A DNA stretch of 58,359 nucleotides from Candidatus Dactylopiibacterium sp. (GTDB lineage: Bacteria; Pseudomonadota; Gammaproteobacteria; Burkholderiales; Rhodocyclaceae), in assembly GCA_031119555.1 (NCBI GenBank), contig JAVHXQ010000020.1, positions 1 to 58,359 on the forward strand, in the 5' to 3' direction. Both the position numbers and the translations under genes were made by a program. This document shows positions 56,068-58,359 of this stretch, piece by piece. Each line of letters opens with the position of its first letter. Position 1 is the first letter of the stretch. Below the pieces are notes generated by a model. It was not told the DNA's origin. It saw only the letters and a list, made by a program, of their open reading frames with translations, and made no database searches.

Positions 56068-56794
56068 ATCCGTCCTTCTTGCCCTCGGCCTTCTGGCGCT
56101 GCCGGCACTCGCCCAGGCCCAGGCCCTGCCGGCCCTGACCAGCACGCCGCTGGCCGGCGGCGGCACGCAGTACAGCCTGTCGGTGCAGACGCTGCTCATC
56201 ATGAGCGCGCTGAGCTTCCTGCCGGCCATGATGCTCATGATGACGAGCTTCACGCGGATCATCATCGTGTTCTCGCTGATGCGCCACGCGCTGGGCACGC
56301 AGACCACGCCCCCGAACCAGGTGCTCGTCGGGCTCGCGCTCTTCCTGACCTTCTTCGTGATGTCGCCGGTGCTGGACCGCGTCTATCAGGAGGCCTATCA
56401 GCCGCTGTCGCAGAACCAGATCAGCTTCGACGAGGCGCTGACGCGCGCGCAGGGCCCGATCAAGACCTTCATGCTGGCGCAGATCCGCGAACCCGATCTG
56501 TCGATGTTCTCCCAGCTCGCCCGCACGCCGCGCGTCGATGCACCGGCCGACCTGCCCATGCGCGTGATCATTCCGGCCTTCATCACGAGCGAGATCAAGA
56601 CGGCCTTCCAGATCGGCTTCATCGTCTTCATCCCCTTCCTCATCATCGACATGGTGGTGGCATCGGTCCTGATGTCGATGGGCATGATGATGATGTCGCC
56701 CGTGATCGTCTCGCTGCCCTTCAAGATCATGCTCTTCGTGCTCGTCGATGGCTGGAACCTGCTCATCGGCTCGCTCGTGCAGAGCTTCGGCTGA
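56054..56794 (+). CDS. fliP: Flagellar export gate protein FliP
   Basis: A 246-residue inner-membrane protein of the type III export gate. Cleavable N-terminal signal (about 1-22), then [25 protein letters not shown] and [23 protein letters not shown] segments typical of FliP. Starts at a GTG inside the end of fliO. Confidence 0.98.
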   Translation: MVKSKSVLLALGLLALPALAQAQALPALTSTPLAGGGTQYSLSVQTLLIMSALSFLPAMMLMMTSFTRIIIVFSLMRHALGTQTTPPNQVLVGLALFLTFFVMSPVLDRVYQEAYQPLSQNQISFDEALTRAQGPIKTFMLAQIREPDLSMFSQLARTPRVDAPADLPMRVIIPAFITSEIKTAFQIGFIVFIPFLIIDMVVASVLMSMGMMMMSPVIVSLPFKIMLFVLVDGWNLLIGSLVQSFG

Positions 56795-56818
56795 CGCCCT
56801 CCGACAGGACCCCCGCCA

Positions 56819-57088
56819 ATGACTCCCAGCACCGTCATGGAACTCGGCCGCAGCGCCCTCGAAGTAGCCTTTCTGGTGGCCGCGCCGATGTTTCTCGCCG
56901 CGCTCGCCACCGGCCTCATCGTGAGCATCCTGCAGGCCGCCACGCAGATCAACGAAATGACTTTGTCATTCGTTCCCAAGCTCATCGTGATGTTCGTCAC
57001 CCTCGTGCTCGCGGGCCCCTGGATGATCACCACCCTCACCGATTTCATCCGCCGCCTCTTCAGCGCCATCCCCACGCTGATAGGCTAG
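56819..57088 (+). CDS. fliQ: Flagellar export gate protein FliQ
   Basis: An 89-residue protein with two transmembrane helices (about 16-40 and 50-75), length and motifs (LAALATGLIVSILQAATQINEMTLSFVPK split near 25-53) standard for FliQ, part of the FliPQR export gate. Confidence 0.97.
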   Translation: MTPSTVMELGRSALEVAFLVAAPMFLAALATGLIVSILQAATQINEMTLSFVPKLIVMFVTLVLAGPWMITTLTDFIRRLFSAIPTLIG

Positions 57089-57096
57089 GCACGCGC

Positions 57097-57885
57097 ATGC
57101 TGAGCTTCACCTCGGGTCAGCTCGACGCCTTGCTGCTGGCCTGGCTGTTCCCGCTCGCGCGCATCCTGGGCATGGTCGGCACGGCGCCCATCTTCAACAA
57201 CCGCGCGGTGCCCATGCGCGTCCGGCTCGTCGTGGGCCTGGTGCTCGTGATGGCGATCGCCCCCGTGCTGCCCCCCGCCGCGCCGGTGATCCCGGGGTCG
57301 TGGCAGGGCATCGCGATCTTCGTGCAGCAGATCATCATCGGCCTGGCCATCGGGCTGTCCATCCGCATCGTCATGAGCGCGGTGGACATCGCCGGTGAAA
57401 TCATCGGCCTGCAGATGGGCCTCTCGTTCGCCACCTTCTTCGACCCCGACACCTCGGGCCAGACCGCCGTGCTGGCCGAGATCCTGAGCCTGCTCGCCAC
57501 GCTGGTGTTCCTGGCGCTCAACGGCCACCTGCTGCTCATCGACGTGCTCGTGCGCAGCTTCGAACTCGCGCCCATCGGGGCCACCAGCCTCACGGGCAAG
57601 CCCTGGCTCGTCCTGCTGCAGCTCGCCACGCTGGCCTTCTCGAGCGGGCTGCTGATCGCGCTGCCGCTCGTGGCCGCCCTGCTCATCACCAACATCGCGC
57701 TCGCCGTGCTCACGCGCGCCGCGCCGCAGCTCAACATTTTCGCGGTCGGCTTCCCGGTCACCTCCACGATAGGCTTCCTTCTGCTGATCCTTTCGCTGGA
57801 CACCTTCACGCCCACCTTCCAGCACATCCTCGAAAACGGCTTCGACATCACCGCGCAGTTCATCCGCAGCCTCGCCGCGCGCTGA
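57097..57885 (+). CDS. fliR: Flagellar export gate protein FliR
   Basis: A 262-residue membrane protein with six to eight helices. Seen: LARILGMVGTAPIFNNRAVPMRVRLV near residues 18-45, GEIIGLQMGLSFATFFDP and LNIFAVGFPV, all FliR hallmarks. It ends the fliOPQR block, nine bases after fliQ. Confidence 0.97.
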   Translation: MLSFTSGQLDALLLAWLFPLARILGMVGTAPIFNNRAVPMRVRLVVGLVLVMAIAPVLPPAAPVIPGSWQGIAIFVQQIIIGLAIGLSIRIVMSAVDIAGEIIGLQMGLSFATFFDPDTSGQTAVLAEILSLLATLVFLALNGHLLLIDVLVRSFELAPIGATSLTGKPWLVLLQLATLAFSSGLLIALPLVAALLITNIALAVLTRAAPQLNIFAVGFPVTSTIGFLLLILSLDTFTPTFQHILENGFDITAQFIRSLAAR

Positions 57886-57976
57886 GCCCAATGCCTTGCA
57901 GCATCAGGCTTGCGGCGCGGCGCCCGGAACCAGTAGACTCCCGCGGATCATCAATTTCCAGGCTTGTGTGCCATTC

Positions 57977-58359
57977 ATGGCGAAACCGATTGAATTCAAG
58001 GCGGGCACCCTCACGGCGATGAACGCCGTGCTGCGGGAAGTGGATAACGTCCGCCTGGCCGATGCGCTGCAGATCATGATGGGGGGCATGGGCGAATTCT
58101 TTGCCGGTGAAGCCACGATCATCGACCTGAGCCAGGCCAAGAACATCCCCGAGCGATTCGACTGGGCAGGCCTACTCTCGCTGCTGCGCCGCTATGGTCT
58201 GCAGCCCGTCGCCGTGCGCGGTGCGCCCGAACACCTGCACGACAGCGCCCGCCGCGCCGGGCTGGCGATCCTTTCCGAGGCCGCCGGCGCCCTGCGCGCG
58301 AGCCCCGCCCGCCGTGCCCCCGCCGCCGCGCCGGTCAGCGAACCGGCGCCGCCTCCCGC
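57977..58359 (+). CDS. minC: Septum site-determining protein MinC (partial, 5' end)
   Basis: The N-terminal 127 residues of MinC run off the window end with no stop codon. Seen: MAKPIEFKAGTLTAMNAVLRE, then FFAGEATIIDLSQAKNIPERFDWAGLLSLLRRYGLQPVAV read in parts, and the start of the Ala/Pro linker. MinC with MinD blocks FtsZ ring assembly away from mid-cell. Probably first gene of minCDE beyond the window; 91 bases after fliR. Confidence 0.95.
   Translation, partial: MAKPIEFKAGTLTAMNAVLREVDNVRLADALQIMMGGMGEFFAGEATIIDLSQAKNIPERFDWAGLLSLLRRYGLQPVAVRGAPEHLHDSARRAGLAILSEAAGALRASPARRAPAAAPVSEPAPPP

Noticed and set aside
57904..58146. Small minus-strand frame after fliR
   Set aside because: It is antisense to the clear minC start on the plus strand.

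Overview
The window is one continuous, very GC-rich stretch of bacterial chromosome with no plasmid, phage or insertion-sequence genes. Gene content and order point to a betaproteobacterium of the order Burkholderiales, probably Alcaligenaceae-like. The main clues are smc-zipA-ligA, a full isc operon with two adjacent cysteine desulfurases, the block ctpA-envC-gpmA next to rhodanese-grxC-secB-SH3-gpsA, a DUF2863-like protein, and fliKLMN/OPQR. The genus is not decided by what I can see.

Region 1 (1-11.5 kb) looks accessory. It holds a secreted alpha/beta hydrolase, an exported DJ-1/PfpI protein, an AraC regulator with a GyrI-like effector domain, and a MarR regulator / four-helix membrane protein / cytochrome c' group. 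A MocR regulator lies divergent from a PaiB-like flavoprotein. These are followed by a gntP-bdhA unit for 3-hydroxybutyrate use and a LysE exporter with an AraC regulator.

Region 2 (11.5-34 kb) is core metabolism and chromosome biology. ilvB-ilvN sits behind an intact valine attenuator with an ivbL leader peptide, then fadD, ligA (with an apparently duplicated helix-hairpin-helix segment), zipA and smc. Divergent to these is dapC-dapD-pilU-prmB. The isc operon (iscR, second desulfurase, iscS, iscU, iscA, hscB, hscA, fdx, iscX) faces prmB; its promoter carries a near-perfect IscR type 1 site and it ends in a strong terminator.

Region 3 (34-50 kb) contains rluA, ynfA, the cold-shock helicase deaD, a SAM methyltransferase, two proteins of unknown role, a nuclease-fold protein divergent from yffB-hslO, and the cell-envelope and redox block ctpA-envC-gpmA / rhodanese-grxC-secB-SH3-gpsA. 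The Hsp33 protein (hslO) lacks all four zinc/redox cysteines.

Region 4 (50-58.4 kb) is flagellar: fliK-fliL-fliM-fliN, then an Aer-like PAS chemoreceptor that seems to be its own transcription unit, then fliO-fliP-fliQ-fliR. A consensus sigma-54 -24/-12 element lies just before fliK. The window ends inside minC.

I found no rRNA, tRNA, CRISPR array or transposon, and no clearly new multi-gene system. The most noteworthy observations are the enterobacterial-style ivbL-ilvBN attenuator, the LigA insertion, the cysteine-less Hsp33, the sigma-54 element at fliK, the self-contained aerotaxis gene inside the fli cluster, and a 27-nt palindrome in front of yffB-hslO.
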